Shown here: piece after piece, positions 47,942-59,100 of the stretch | Layout of the letters: the number at the start of each line of letters is the position of its first letter | Numbering within the stretch: the stretch's first letter is position 1 | Origin: Pilatotrama ljubarskyi | Taxonomy: Eukaryota > Basidiomycota > Agaricomycetes > Polyporales > Polyporaceae | Direction: 5' to 3' | Length of the DNA: 64,000 nt | NCBI GenBank assembly: GCA_022385805.1 | Contig: MU277705.1 | Span: 62,001-126,000, forward strand | Notes under the pieces: generated by a model | Database searches by the model: none | What the model was told of the DNA's origin: nothing | What the model saw: only the letters and a program-made list of their open reading frames with translations | Position numbers and translations under genes: made by a program

Positions 47942-50881
47942 AACTACTGGTGCATGCTCAATAAAACAACAACGCGGATATACACGGCGAGGTGCACTGA
48001 TGGCATACACTTGAGCGATGTAGCGATCCAGGAACATCCGTCATCACGGGCAACCCGACTTGTGGACGACGCGACGCGTTTCCTACTCGTTTCCGTGGCA
48101 AAGAAGGCCGAAGACCGGGTACTTCGTGGGACGCTCTCGCGTTGGACGCGCGAAGGCGTTCAGATTAATGGCCTTCGGTCAGTTGGACAAGGGAGAGCTT
48201 CTGTCCGGCTGCGCATTCATCTAATAGTCATACGTTATAGGTACCGCTTCCTTGGGTTCACCGAGGCACAGGTGAAGGCTGGAAAGCTCATGTTCTTCCG
48301 CGAGGATCATGAGTGGACCGTTGAACGCCTACTGAGCGACTTCGGTGACCTTACTGCTGTGTACCTCAACTCCGGATACGGGAAATACTGCGCACGCCTT
48401 GGACTATCCTTCTCCGCCACGGTAGGGTCGCTTGATGTATGCCAATTACAGTGCAGGATCTAGAAGGAATGTACTCACCGCTCTCACAGATACCGGCCGA
48501 GGCTGCTCTTCGGATACCCGATCTGAAGGCGCACGACGGTTCTTTGCACACTGACGGCTGCGGGATGATCCGCGATACATTCGCTGCACAAGTCTGCAGG
48601 AAGTATGGACTGCCCTCTGATACTACAGGCTTGTGCTCCCATTTCTCAGTATAGTCCCTGTCATAATCTCCCTTCTAGTCTTCCAGATCCGCCGCGGAGG
48701 CGTCAAGGGACTGCTCGTGCGATACCCAGACAACAAGTTCGAGCGGCTCTGCGGAACACAGTCGCCAAGCCACTTGATAGCTTATCGACCCTCCATGCAC
48801 AAGTACGAGGGCGGCCCGACTGTACTGGAGATTAACAATCACAACGCTTCTCCTGTGCCCGCTCGCCTTAACATCCACTTCACCGTCCTGTTGTTGTCTT
48901 TGGGAGTACCGCCCCAAGCCTTCCAGCGCCTCCTGCAAGACACCTTGGATGTCATCGGATGCATCGATACCGACAGAGAGAAAGCGCTGCAATACATCAA
49001 GGGCGAACTCGATGCAGGTCTAGAGGATGACTACAATCAGAGCCGTGAGAGGCCGTCTAGCACTCTGCTATGTGACGGCGTACTCACGACGACCTTCGCG
49101 CCCAGTATACGCTATGCTGCTGGCACAGCAGGACCTCTTGGAGCCGTACGTGAAGTTTCGACTTCGGCAGTTCCAAAAGACGCAGTACGAAGGCTTGAGG
49201 AAAAAAATGAACCTACGGGTTATGGACTCCTGCTATTTGTTTGGTGTAGTCGACGAAGACGGCGTACTCGGTCCGGACGAGGTGTACATCAAGCTCCCGA
49301 ACCGCAATGGCGTGCTTGTACGAGACGTCATAGTCGCCAGGCAAGTGTCGCCTTCACAGGATCCCAGCTTGCAGTATCTGATGCAACTTCCAGGAATCCC
49401 GCCTACTACCCCGGAGGTAAGCATGGCACGCGTATATTCTCATCTGCAGCTGACGTGCTTTGTAGATATCCGCAAGCTACGAGCTGTAGATCATCCAGTA
49501 CTGCGGCATCATCGTGACTGCATTGGTGAGTTTGACGGGTCATCTGTCCGTTAGAGCCAATGTTTAGCCACATCGCAGTCTTCTCTCGTAGCGCAGCGCA
49601 CTCGGTCCCAGACACAATCGCGTCAGGGTACGGTGATTCCTCGTGACTTACAATTTGGCATTGCTTAACAGTTTGCCGTCTCCCAGTGATCTTGACGGCG
49701 ATACGTACTTCGTCGCGTGGGAGCCGACCCTGATCCCTCCAGGGGAGATACAGCCTCTCAACAGAGCTCCTGCTTTGTCCGCAGCTTCTCACGGCGTCAC
49801 TGCGCAACAGGCCGGCCTACGCAGGCCTTCCGACATGCCTTCGGCAGCTGTTAACACCTTCGTGAACATGAAGTTCAATCGCTTGTTGGGACGCATGGTA
49901 AATGAATGGAAACGTCAAGTCGAGACGACCCCACTGCTGGCGAACGCGGAGTTCCCACGGCAACTGGTCCCTCTCATTGAGTCTGCTTTGGTATGTGCAT
50001 ACTCACCTCGGCGTGTATACCTAATCACTCACCTCCGATCAGGACATCATGAAGACCGGAGAGGACTTCGCGAAGCTCGAAGCGGACTTTCGTGCGCTTT
50101 GTGCGAGTTACTCGGTTGTGCACCTTGACCGTTTCGTCAGCCCGCTCGAGGTTCTCCGACGGATGATACCAGAGGTAGAGGCCTCTTCCCCGAGGGCGCT
50201 AGAGTGCGACTCTGCCCTTGTTCTGAGGGATGAAGATCCCCGGTTATGGCAAGAGTACATCGCCGAGGCCAAGAGGGTGATGCCACGCTATAACCAGGAG
50301 CTTTCTGGCGCTATCGAATTAGACCGTGAGAGTTCCAGCTGTAGGTCCTTCCTTCGACGTACCTCCCCACCGATCGTGCTCAGTACTGCTTTGCGCAGCC
50401 GACTTCTCGTCCCACTCACGCCCGGATCCGTACGATCGGGAAACCAAACATGCGGATCGACTGAAGCGGGAGTATCAGAGTCGTTATTTTGGAGGTCGGC
50501 CTTCCGTTCATTCCGGCCGTCGTCAAATCATTGACCTGTGTGCCGGGATCGCGCAATAGGAGGAACGCGCCAGGAGTACGAACGCCAGCGACTCAGGGCC
50601 TCCGCTTGGTGCGTGAAACCTCGCCATGCGTTAAGGAAACAGCTAACGGAGGTTTCGGCAGGTATTACTTCGGCTACAGTCGCAACAAACCCTCTTTTGC
50701 ATGGCTTGGAGAACGGTATCTAAATGAGATGAAGGCTTGTGAGTCATGCGCTTGCGGTCTCTCTTCTTTGTATGCGGGCGTCGCTCAGACCGACGACAGT
50801 GTGGTCAAACGGAGGCCGACCCGTGGTATACGTGGGCGCGCGCAAGGGCCGACCTTCCTTGCTTGCCCCTCTTGGTCGTAA
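47942..50881 (+). CDS. RNA-dependent RNA polymerase, RNAi type (5' end unresolved, at least 762 aa)
   Basis: Makes double-stranded RNA from single-stranded RNA in quelling and small-RNA pathways (QDE-1/RDR family). Placed exons: 47942-48177, 48241-48421, 48457-48628, 48679-49044, 49106-49340, 49394-49416, 49466-49525, 49579-49627, 49687-49990, 50043-50340, 50399-50494, 50560-50608, 50662-50881. Landmarks: YRFLGFTEAQVKAGKLMFFRE, YGKYCARLGLSFSA, VKGLLVRYPDNKF, RVMDSCYLFGVVDEDGVL, RNPAYYPGDIRKLRAVDHP and the catalytic SGDLDGDTYFVAWEP (consensus DxDGD). The C-terminus reads RLRASAWYYFGYSRNKPSF, then AWLGERYLNEMKA. The two metal-binding Asp regions are intact, so the enzyme looks active. The final 48 codons after MKA may be replaced by another exon. 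One or two introns appear to use GC-AG. Confidence 0.88.
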
Positions 50882-50948
50882 CGATTCTCAGGCCACACTT
50901 GTCGACCAACCGGCTGCGCCTCGGCCAACTTCGCATAGCAACGACAAT

Positions 50949-51941
50949 ATGGAGGTTTATACAGATCGTGACGACGAGCTTCTGCTCCATAAGCGCAGCC
51001 CGCTAGCTACTAGGTGCAGATCAGGCCACCGTGCTCAAACCACACAGGAAGACCACGAGGGTGCTGGCGATCACGCCCATGTACGCCGCCGTTGTGCTCG
51101 AGAGCAGTCTCTTCGTATCTCCGTCGCCTCCAATCCAAGACCAACGGAGCCGGTCGCGACACGTTACACTCTCGCATGTTCCAGACATCCTTCAGGTCAT
51201 GAATGGCGGGTCACGGTCGCCAACGCTACCTCAAGACGCTACTTTTGCCTATGCGGTTATGAGATACGCGAGAAGAAGGGCAGCAGCTACTGGGAGACGG
51301 TCAGCGCCACTGTCTCCGAGCCCGCGCCCCGAAGTCGCCGTGTATCTGACGAAGCCCCTGAGGACCTCCCGAGCCGTCTCCGACCAGTGACACGTTCTCA
51401 GACTCGTGTGACGCGATCCAGTACCTCGACATCAACGAGCGACTTGGAATCCACGCATATGGGGCAGCCCATTGAAGAACACGCCGACAACACGGAGGAG
51501 AGCGACGCCGAGGATTCGATGTCCATTTATGAATCCGCCGTCGAAGATGAGAGCCCCACGGCGACGGCGAGTGTGCTTGGAGATCTCCATTCTCCGCGCC
51601 GCTCCTCCGGCGGAACGACCAATTCGGACGCGCCAAGTTCTCTGGATGACCTACCTCATTTACGGCGACTGCCCCATCGCATGAGTACCAAGACCCACAG
51701 GTCTCCTCCCGCGCCTGGGGCCACGGAGGTTCCTCCAGCTGAGCGTCGGCTCCTTGTATCGATGAACCCCAAGCCGACACATCCAGTCGCTACGTCTGTG
51801 TCTCACTGTCAAGCTGCTGCGGCTCATCACTGGAAAGTCTGGGGCAATGCGACCTGTCGCCGCTATACTTGTGCAGAATGCGCGTACGTGGTGAAGGAGC
51901 AAAAGTCGGGCGCACCAGAGGTCTGGATCTCCGTCAAATGA
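50949..51941 (+). CDS. Unknown protein with a duplicated Cys/His module (about 330 aa)
   Basis: Not a family I can name. Two copies of a module of about 60 residues: the first has SNPRPTEPVATRYTLACSRH, then HEWRV, NATSRRYFCLCGYEIREKK and WETV; the second has MNPKPTHPVATSVSHCQ, then HHWKV, NATCRRYTCAECAYVVKEQK and WISV. Conserved are one Cys, one His about 10 residues on, and a C-x(1-2)-C pair, enough for a zinc site (inference). Between them lie about 130 acidic Ser-rich residues. It starts only 68 nt after the polymerase stop on the same strand, and the frame is open further upstream, so it may be a spliced C-terminal extension of the polymerase. The ATG at 50949 is provisional. Confidence 0.62.
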   Translation: MEVYTDRDDELLLHKRSPLATRCRSGHRAQTTQEDHEGAGDHAHVRRRCAREQSLRISVASNPRPTEPVATRYTLACSRHPSGHEWRVTVANATSRRYFCLCGYEIREKKGSSYWETVSATVSEPAPRSRRVSDEAPEDLPSRLRPVTRSQTRVTRSSTSTSTSDLESTHMGQPIEEHADNTEESDAEDSMSIYESAVEDESPTATASVLGDLHSPRRSSGGTTNSDAPSSLDDLPHLRRLPHRMSTKTHRSPPAPGATEVPPAERRLLVSMNPKPTHPVATSVSHCQAAAAHHWKVWGNATCRRYTCAECAYVVKEQKSGAPEVWISVK

Positions 51942-52303
51942 TGTAGTGTGCTGATGAGCATGAGGTCTGTGTTCCTGGAGTCGGGTGTCTGAACGTCGAC
52001 CTCTCCCTGTGGTGTCCTTTCATACTCTACTATGACCAATCACTCGCTCACTATGTCAAGTTTCAGTATTGTCTCCACTCGTCGCGGTCATACATTATGG
52101 TGTATTGCTGCAGATGTACCGTGACATGAATTCGAACCATATCTCGTCCTTCTCGTCCTTCATTGTGATGCGAGACCTTGCCTGCTGAAACTGGAAGGAC
52201 GAGTCTCCTTGCTATTGCAAAACGGCTATTGTAGGGTCCTCAGTGATGCGGGCATATGACGGCTACACCTCTTCACCCACCTTCACCGAGTCCACGGACG
52301 CCG
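51942..52303. other. Convergent intergenic region
   Basis: 362 nt between the 3' ends of two convergent genes. Nothing recognisable. Confidence 0.5.
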
Positions 52304-54430
52304 CTATGCAGACTCGGACTCAATGCTGCCCTTCTGCCCATCTGCAGTGTTCCCGGTAAAGGACCGGGAGCCCTCGCGCAAACCGTAGGTCTCGTCAGTG
52401 TGTCTCACCATGGGCACCTCCTTGAGCAGGAACAGCGTCAGAGTCCCCGCACCGCATATGCCGACCATGCTTTTCCAAATGACAGACATGCTCTCCGCGA
52501 AGGCTTCACGAACCTCTGTTTGCAGGGGCTCGTCGAGGTCGCCGATCACGGGAATGATTGCATAGGCGATCTCGACGCCTGACGGGAATTGTGCAGTGAA
52601 GGCCCACGGCAAGCGACTCTTGAGCTGGTTCTGAAGGATTGTACCGGATATCGTGATACCCCAGGTCTTCAGAAGCAAAATTACGTATGCAGCACTCGAC
52701 GGAGAAGACTACGTATTCCACACACCTGTGCAAAGGTACGACAGAACATGAAGAAGCCGAGCGCAGCCGCATTGCGAGAGACCGGTAGAGGTGCGAGTGC
52801 GGCGAATATAGTTGATGCGTACTGTCGGATCGTCAGGGACACTGAGAACCACTCCATGGAAGGTGATGGTGGTATACTCACAATTACACCGGTTCCTGCA
52901 GACATCAGGAATTGGAAGCCGATCCACTGTGGGCCCGAGCTGTCCGCTCGTAGAAGAGAGAGAAGGCCAAATCCAATAATGGAGATGATCCACCCGACAA
53001 CGTTGACGGGTCGGTATTTGTGCATAGCCTTTACGAGAAACCCACAGAACAGTGAGAACGATGGTATGACGAGTGCCGTCGGCAGTGTTTGGACGCTTGA
53101 ACGCAGAGGAGAGGCCCCGAAGCATGCTTGAAAAAATGTCGGTAGATAATCTGCACGGGGCAAGACGGTGAGAACCGAGGTCTGTGAGTTGGAAACAGCG
53201 CAGAGGACGTACATATCGCAGTGATGCTCGTGATCCCATGGATGAAGGTGGCGAGGTAGCTACGTTCACATGGAGCTATCAGTCGCAGAAACGGGATGAG
53301 ATGGGAAAGAACAAACGCACGCAGCCACGCTCGTCCGGTTAGCGATGACTTCCAGAGGCAAGGTCGGCTCCGCAGGAACGTAGAACTCGTATATGAAGAA
53401 AGCTCCCATTAGAACGAAGCCGATAACTAAAGGTGCAAACACGTGGGCTGAGTTCCACGGGTACTGTATTCCTCCCCAGGTGAGGCCGAGAAGGGCGAGG
53501 GTAGAACCAGTTGCCATCAACATGTTGCCACTAACGCGGGGAAGTGAGAAGGGCCCTATTGCGCTTGCACAGGGAAGGGAAACTCACATCCAATCGACTT
53601 GCGAGAGTTTGTACCATATAGAAGCCCGTGGAGCACGAAGGCGAAGGAAGATGGTCACGAGTGCAAATGCCAGTGCAGTGAGGGGTAGATTGATGTCTGC
53701 CGCATAATGTCAGAGCTGAAAGACCGGCGGCGATGAGAGCAATACTGACAAAACAGCCATCGCCACGAAGCGTTCTGCGCTAGAGATGCGCCCTATTCCA
53801 CGGGGACTGAGTACAATCGCGAAGTTGCGTATATAATTAGCGCTCCACGTACTATGACTGGTCCTATGCCTGACGCCACAGCGTATGCCAGGACGATCAT
53901 CCCTTGGTAGATGCCACGCTCCGCAAGCGGGACTAGGTCGGATATGACTATCTCGGACACGTTAAGAGTGGATCCGCCTGCGACCCCTTGAATTACTGCG
54001 ATAGTCGACATCAGCACAGGAGAAAGACAGGAACGTCACCGTAGTCTCAATACTCACCGCGTGCAGCAATGAGCATATTTATGCTCTGTGAGGCACCCGC
54101 TATGGCACTGCCAACAGCGAATAGCGCGATGCTTGCGAGTAAAACTGGCTTCCGTCCAAAGATATCGGCAAGGCGGCCTGACAACAACAGGATGGCGGCG
54201 CTGGAGAGGCTGTATGCCGAGCCTATCCAGACGAACTTGTCGCCACCATTCAAGTCATCGGCGATGGTTGGTAGAGCAGTGGGAACGGCGGTCAGGTCAA
54301 GAGCAGTGAGAAATATGGACACGAGTAAAGCTACGAAGGTTAGCCAAAACAGTGACCCTTCGGACGGCCGTTTCGGAAGCAAGTCGGCCTGTGAGAGTAC
54401 AATACTGTCGGCAGCGCTGGACTTTGACAT
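52304..54430 (-). CDS. Major facilitator superfamily drug transporter
   Basis: Proton-driven efflux pump of the plasma membrane, likely of the 14-helix DHA2 type; substrate unknown. The N-terminus has a short polar head, then LFWLTFVALLVSIFLTALD and LTAVPTALPTIADDLNGGDK, the DHA2 signature region. Motif A is GRLADIFGRKPVL. Downstream: VIQGVAGGSTLNVSEIVISD, YQGMIVLAYAVASGIGPVIG, SLAQNASWRWLFYINLPL, LALLGLTWGGIQYPWNSA and a polar tail EVPMVRHTDETYG. There are several short introns; the junctions I tested (around 53680-53850) keep frame and restore the WRWxFYINLP motif, so the gene looks intact. Nothing nearby suggests a biosynthetic cluster. Confidence 0.9.
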
Positions 54431-54488
54431 GGGTACGGCTCAGTCTGCGAGATGGGTGAATGAAAAAGTGAACGGCACGCCCGCCGCG

Positions 54489-54498
54489 GGGTATATAT
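54489..54498 (-). promoter_or_regulatory. TATA box of the MFS transporter gene
   Basis: ATATATAC on the minus strand about 60 nt upstream of the start codon. Confidence 0.5.
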
Positions 54499-56102
54499 GT
54501 CTTGGGACCCTATTGTGACTTTCCTGACGCGGACCGTGGTGACTGCGTAAGACCTACGCCCTGGTCCTCTCTTCGTTACCTTCCGCCGCACCTACACATA
54601 ACCTCCATCGTCGGGGTGAGACCATGCACTGCCGGACATACGCCAGCAACTACTGCGCGAGCCGCTCGCAGGACCTGAGTTATGCTGGGAAAAGCTGATA
54701 CATCGCGAGGACCCTGGGCAGTATGGGCTCAGTGCGCGTCTCCAAGCTGGATGGAGCCGGACCGAGCACCACGCATGCGTGCTCGAGCACCCACAACTCT
54801 GAAACGCGGATATGTTTTGTGTGAGCAATACACCGCAGAAGACCTGATGGAGACCAACCTCAGACCCGGCGGAGCCGCGAATGCAGTCCCCTGCTCCTGT
54901 ATTACGCCTGCGTGCTGGCGATGATGATCGATGAACCCTCGCCCTTCCGATCATTCTATACTCCGCCCGAATCAGCTGGAGCACCTGGTATCGAGAGAGT
55001 TTCACAGCTGCAGTGAGGATTCTCTGGTTGTGAGCGGCTATCACGCAACAGTAGGCTTGGAGGTGATCACTTACTCACACACTGGCACGAGCCAAGTTAC
55101 GAGCAGGCCGAGTTATCGTGCCGCTATATGAACCGAGCGCTAGCTGCGAGACGGCGTTAGCATCGTCACTGCCAGGAGAAGTGAGCCTGGCGGACGTCCA
55201 CGTCAACGGAGTACTGTACGAGACCGTGAATATCCGCCACGGGTACGCTATTCTTACACCGTGAGCGGTCATCGGCCCTTCAGTATTGCAAAGGAAAGCG
55301 CCAACCTGTTCTGTCGCCCAGGACAGTCTCAGTCCAACGGCTGAGAACTTTCTTGGGTGAGAAGGCTCCCTCGTTTCTCTTCCGTAAAATCAGCGGAGAC
55401 ATGGCTCTGGGAAACCCATTGGGATCCTTAGGCTCAGAAGAGCTGCTGTACGTTACGATCTGGTATGTGCGAGGACATGACCTTGGTTTATGCGAACACC
55501 GCACTCCTTCGACGAAAACGTGCGACCCTATCGCGGAACGGGAGTCACAGCGCAGCGCCCCAGTTCCCAGAATGATGGTGTGCCTGATTGCGGTACGCAG
55601 ATGGAACGGCAGCGTGTATGATGGACCCCAGGCTGCCCTCTGGCAGTGCGCATAACGCGGCACAGTCTAAATCCAATGGCTGAAACCCGCTAGGCATCTC
55701 CAGCACTGAGGCTGACCCATATAGCTCCCTGTAAGTGACTGTGTATGAGCGTCGAAGATATACACGCTAATTTGCACATACATATTGGTCCGACGGTCAC
55801 CGTTCACCTGTGCCAATCATTCATCAGCTGCGAATGGGCGTTATATAACGCGTTTGTTTTTTTGAGATCCTTGGCAAGATCGTTGTAACTTAGCAGAGAT
55901 GTCAGTGAGTGAGTGATCAAACGCTCCAACGCCACCAAGAGGTTTTGTCGGAAAATGCCATAGAAGGTGCGCTGGTTCGATTGCACCGCTGACCATTCTT
56001 TTACACACCGGCGTGCTGGGTGGCTACTGAACAACATACGAAAGATACTCGCGCAAACACGACCCTTCTACAATGGGCATACCGGAAGGACTCTGCAAGA
56101 AG
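54499..56102. other. Intergenic stretch, no gene supported
   Basis: About 1.6 kb. Minus-strand frames at 54592-55044 and 55280-55663 lack motifs. Nothing else seen. Confidence 0.4.
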
Positions 56103-59100
56103 TCAAAATGGCGAGGTGATCAGCGTAGTTGGCATCCACTTGGATAACATCTTCTTGTCGTGCTGCTCCAGTGCCTGCGTCAAGCGCTGGCTGAGCTCTT
56201 CGTTCGTCTTCTTCCAATCTTCGCCTTGATGCTGAAGGCCTCGCCCGACGGTGGCGTACTCTGCTTCGAGATCGACCAGTCTGTTAAAGTGGGCAATGCT
56301 GCAAGAACGGTGAGTCAGCTGACATATCTGACGCCTTGGGTGGTCTACCTCTCCGCATGCATCGCGTGTAGGTCTTCAACAGCGTTCCGCAGGAGGTCGC
56401 TGCGGCCGATGCGAGCATGATAACGCACTCCTTCCAAACCATGCTCTATCTTGCGGGCGATGACCTACAAGCGAATAAATCATGTAGCTATAGGTATGGT
56501 CATGAGGGAGACTTACATCGTTGAGCCGTCCCAAGACTTCCACGACGCGCGCCGTTGGTTGGTCGTTACGGGGCTTCAAGTTCCATAGGTCCATGTTCTC
56601 CTCCTTGGGGACGTCAACCATGCGGTGGAGCCCCTTGAGGGCGTTGGAAGTCGACCCTTCTGAGAGGCGTGAGTTTGGAGAGGTTTTTGAAAAAATGGAG
56701 CACTCTACGTAGATGATCCGTCCGACATGGCCTGTCTGCAAGGCGTCGAAGGCCGTTGATGTCGCGATCCTCTTGCCCACTCTCGTGACAACCTTTCCTC
56801 AGGTATGCAAGGATATCGCCATGCTCGTTGTCGGCTGTGAGTATTTTGCGCTTTGGCTCACCGCTCGGCATAGTCGCGGACGTTGTCGGAGATGGCTTCG
56901 CAATCATTCCCTCATGGCCAAGTGTACGGCCATAGGGCCGTTTTGTCAACTTCGGAGGAGAATCGCAGGTCAGATCGATTGTCTCGACCTCCCTCTTGAC
57001 TTCAACGGGCAATGGCATTGACGCCTGTTAGTTACATACCCACCGTGAGAAGATGACTGTTCGATCCTGGGATGCGTACTCACCGCTCTGGAAGTAGAGG
57101 CATTGTCGCGGCGAGAGTCCCGCCGGGGATCGGACTACGGAGGCGGCAGAATGAGATAAAGCATACCACATATAAAGCGTGTCGTTCACCTCAAGGATGA
57201 CAACTGGCAGGGTGCGCGGTACCGCTTTCTCAGGTCGCTCTGCGACTGTAGTGCGTCCATCGGGACGCGTGGCCGGAAGTGGTTTCGGACTCGCTGCGAA
57301 GACGATGCCCGGGGAGGTGACCTGTTCCTGCACCCTTGAACCCTCAAGCTTGGCAAGAATGGCGCCGCTAGTCTCCGTTCGTCCACTGTCGTCCGCCACT
57401 ATGGGAGGACCCTCAACACCGGCTGACAGATCCTCCTTGTTCTCAGTGCTTGCGCATTTGGTAGGAGTACTATGGATAGTTGCGTCCCATGACGTTATAT
57501 CCGATCTCTTTGCTGCGGGCTTCTTGGCGACACTTGTCTCTGCGGACAGCTGGGGGCATGTCAAAGGGGATTGTCCATATGAAGTGAAATCGTACATACC
57601 TCGCCCTGGACCGCTTGCAGCTGCTCTGAAGTCGACGGGTCGTGAGTCTTCGCCTCCTCCGACTTGGCGGCTAGCGTCACGACACTCTCATCGGATACCT
57701 GTAGAGTGCATGCTGAGCAAGGAGGACGACCAGCGAGGCGTGAATCATACAGGAGGGACGACGTCGTAAGCTTGGCAATCGTCAGCAGGCTCAGGAAGGT
57801 CGTGGATGTCTGCAAGGGCGTCTCCCATGTCGACCACCTCTACCGCAGATACGTTTTCCGCCTTATCCCGCATGTCGCGCCGCGAGCGGCGAGGCTGCGG
57901 CTTTCCAGCCGCGGCAGGAGGAGGGAGCTCATTTGCGAGGCCGAGGCCGAGACCTCCACCAGTAGGAGCCTTGTTCTCTTTCACTTGAGCACCGCGGGCT
58001 CTGGCTCGCGCCCTTCGAGTGGGCGCTATCGCGACGGATTTCCCCTCGACCTCGTCGTATCGCGCTGTGGATGCGTTTACAATTTCCACTGCCTTCGCGG
58101 CGACGTCCACCTCTCCTCCTTTGGGTTTGGGCTGAGGCTTTGAGCCTCGCTTTCCCTTTGGAATGGACGGCGACGACTTCCCTGTCGCGGTAGACGTATG
58201 AGGAGGGCTAGGCAATGCATCGTAATCGACAGGGGCCAGTCTCGCCTCCTGCATGAGCGCAGATGTCTCGACTGGGGAAGACGCACGGCCCTTCTTCGCG
58301 TGATACTTTCTGGTCGCTCGCGTGGCGGCTGTACGACGAGGACGAAGGCCTTGGGATTCAGACCGCTCGTCGACGACTCCCTCCCGAGGTTTACTGTTAT
58401 CCTTACCGCTCGAAGGGGCAGTTACGACTGCTGTGATCGACTTTCGTAAGCGTTTGGTAGCGCGGACTTCGTCATTGTCGGCAGATTCGACGGGCACTGG
58501 TTCCTGAGGGTTCTCGGGCTCGGCGATCTTTCTCTTGGCTGCTCTCGGCTTGCACGGTTCGCCGAGCGCAACCTGAGTCTGATCTCTCTTGCGGAGAGCG
58601 GACTTGATGGACTTCTTTGCGGCAGGGGTAGGAGAGCTAGAGGCTGGCACTGAATGCCCTTTTAAACTCGATGTCATCGTTTCGAGGGAATGCTACATAC
58701 CCAGATCGCTCAGGATGTCGTTGACATTGACGGCAAGCGCTTTAGCGTTCTTCATTGGGGCAGCAGAGACCGAGGCAGAATACGCAGAGCCAGCATCCAG
58801 AGTCGCCAATTTGTCCTGAACAGAGGGTGCAGTCTTTTTCACCATTACGCTTTTGAGAGCAGACTTCGGGACGAAAGCAGGAGAAGAGAAGGGCGCATTG
58901 AAGTCAGGGGCAGGGATATCGGAAAACCTCAAGACCTTTTCGTGAGCATTCGAAGAGACGAGCGTGGCATCACCAGGCGCAGGAGAGGGAGTGGCAAGAG
59001 CAGCAAGCGCGGGATCTTTGGCAGACAGGGGACCAGCAACAGCGGGAAGAACAAGAGCAGGTGGAGAAGCAAGAGCGAGCAGAGGCTGGGAGTCGATAGT

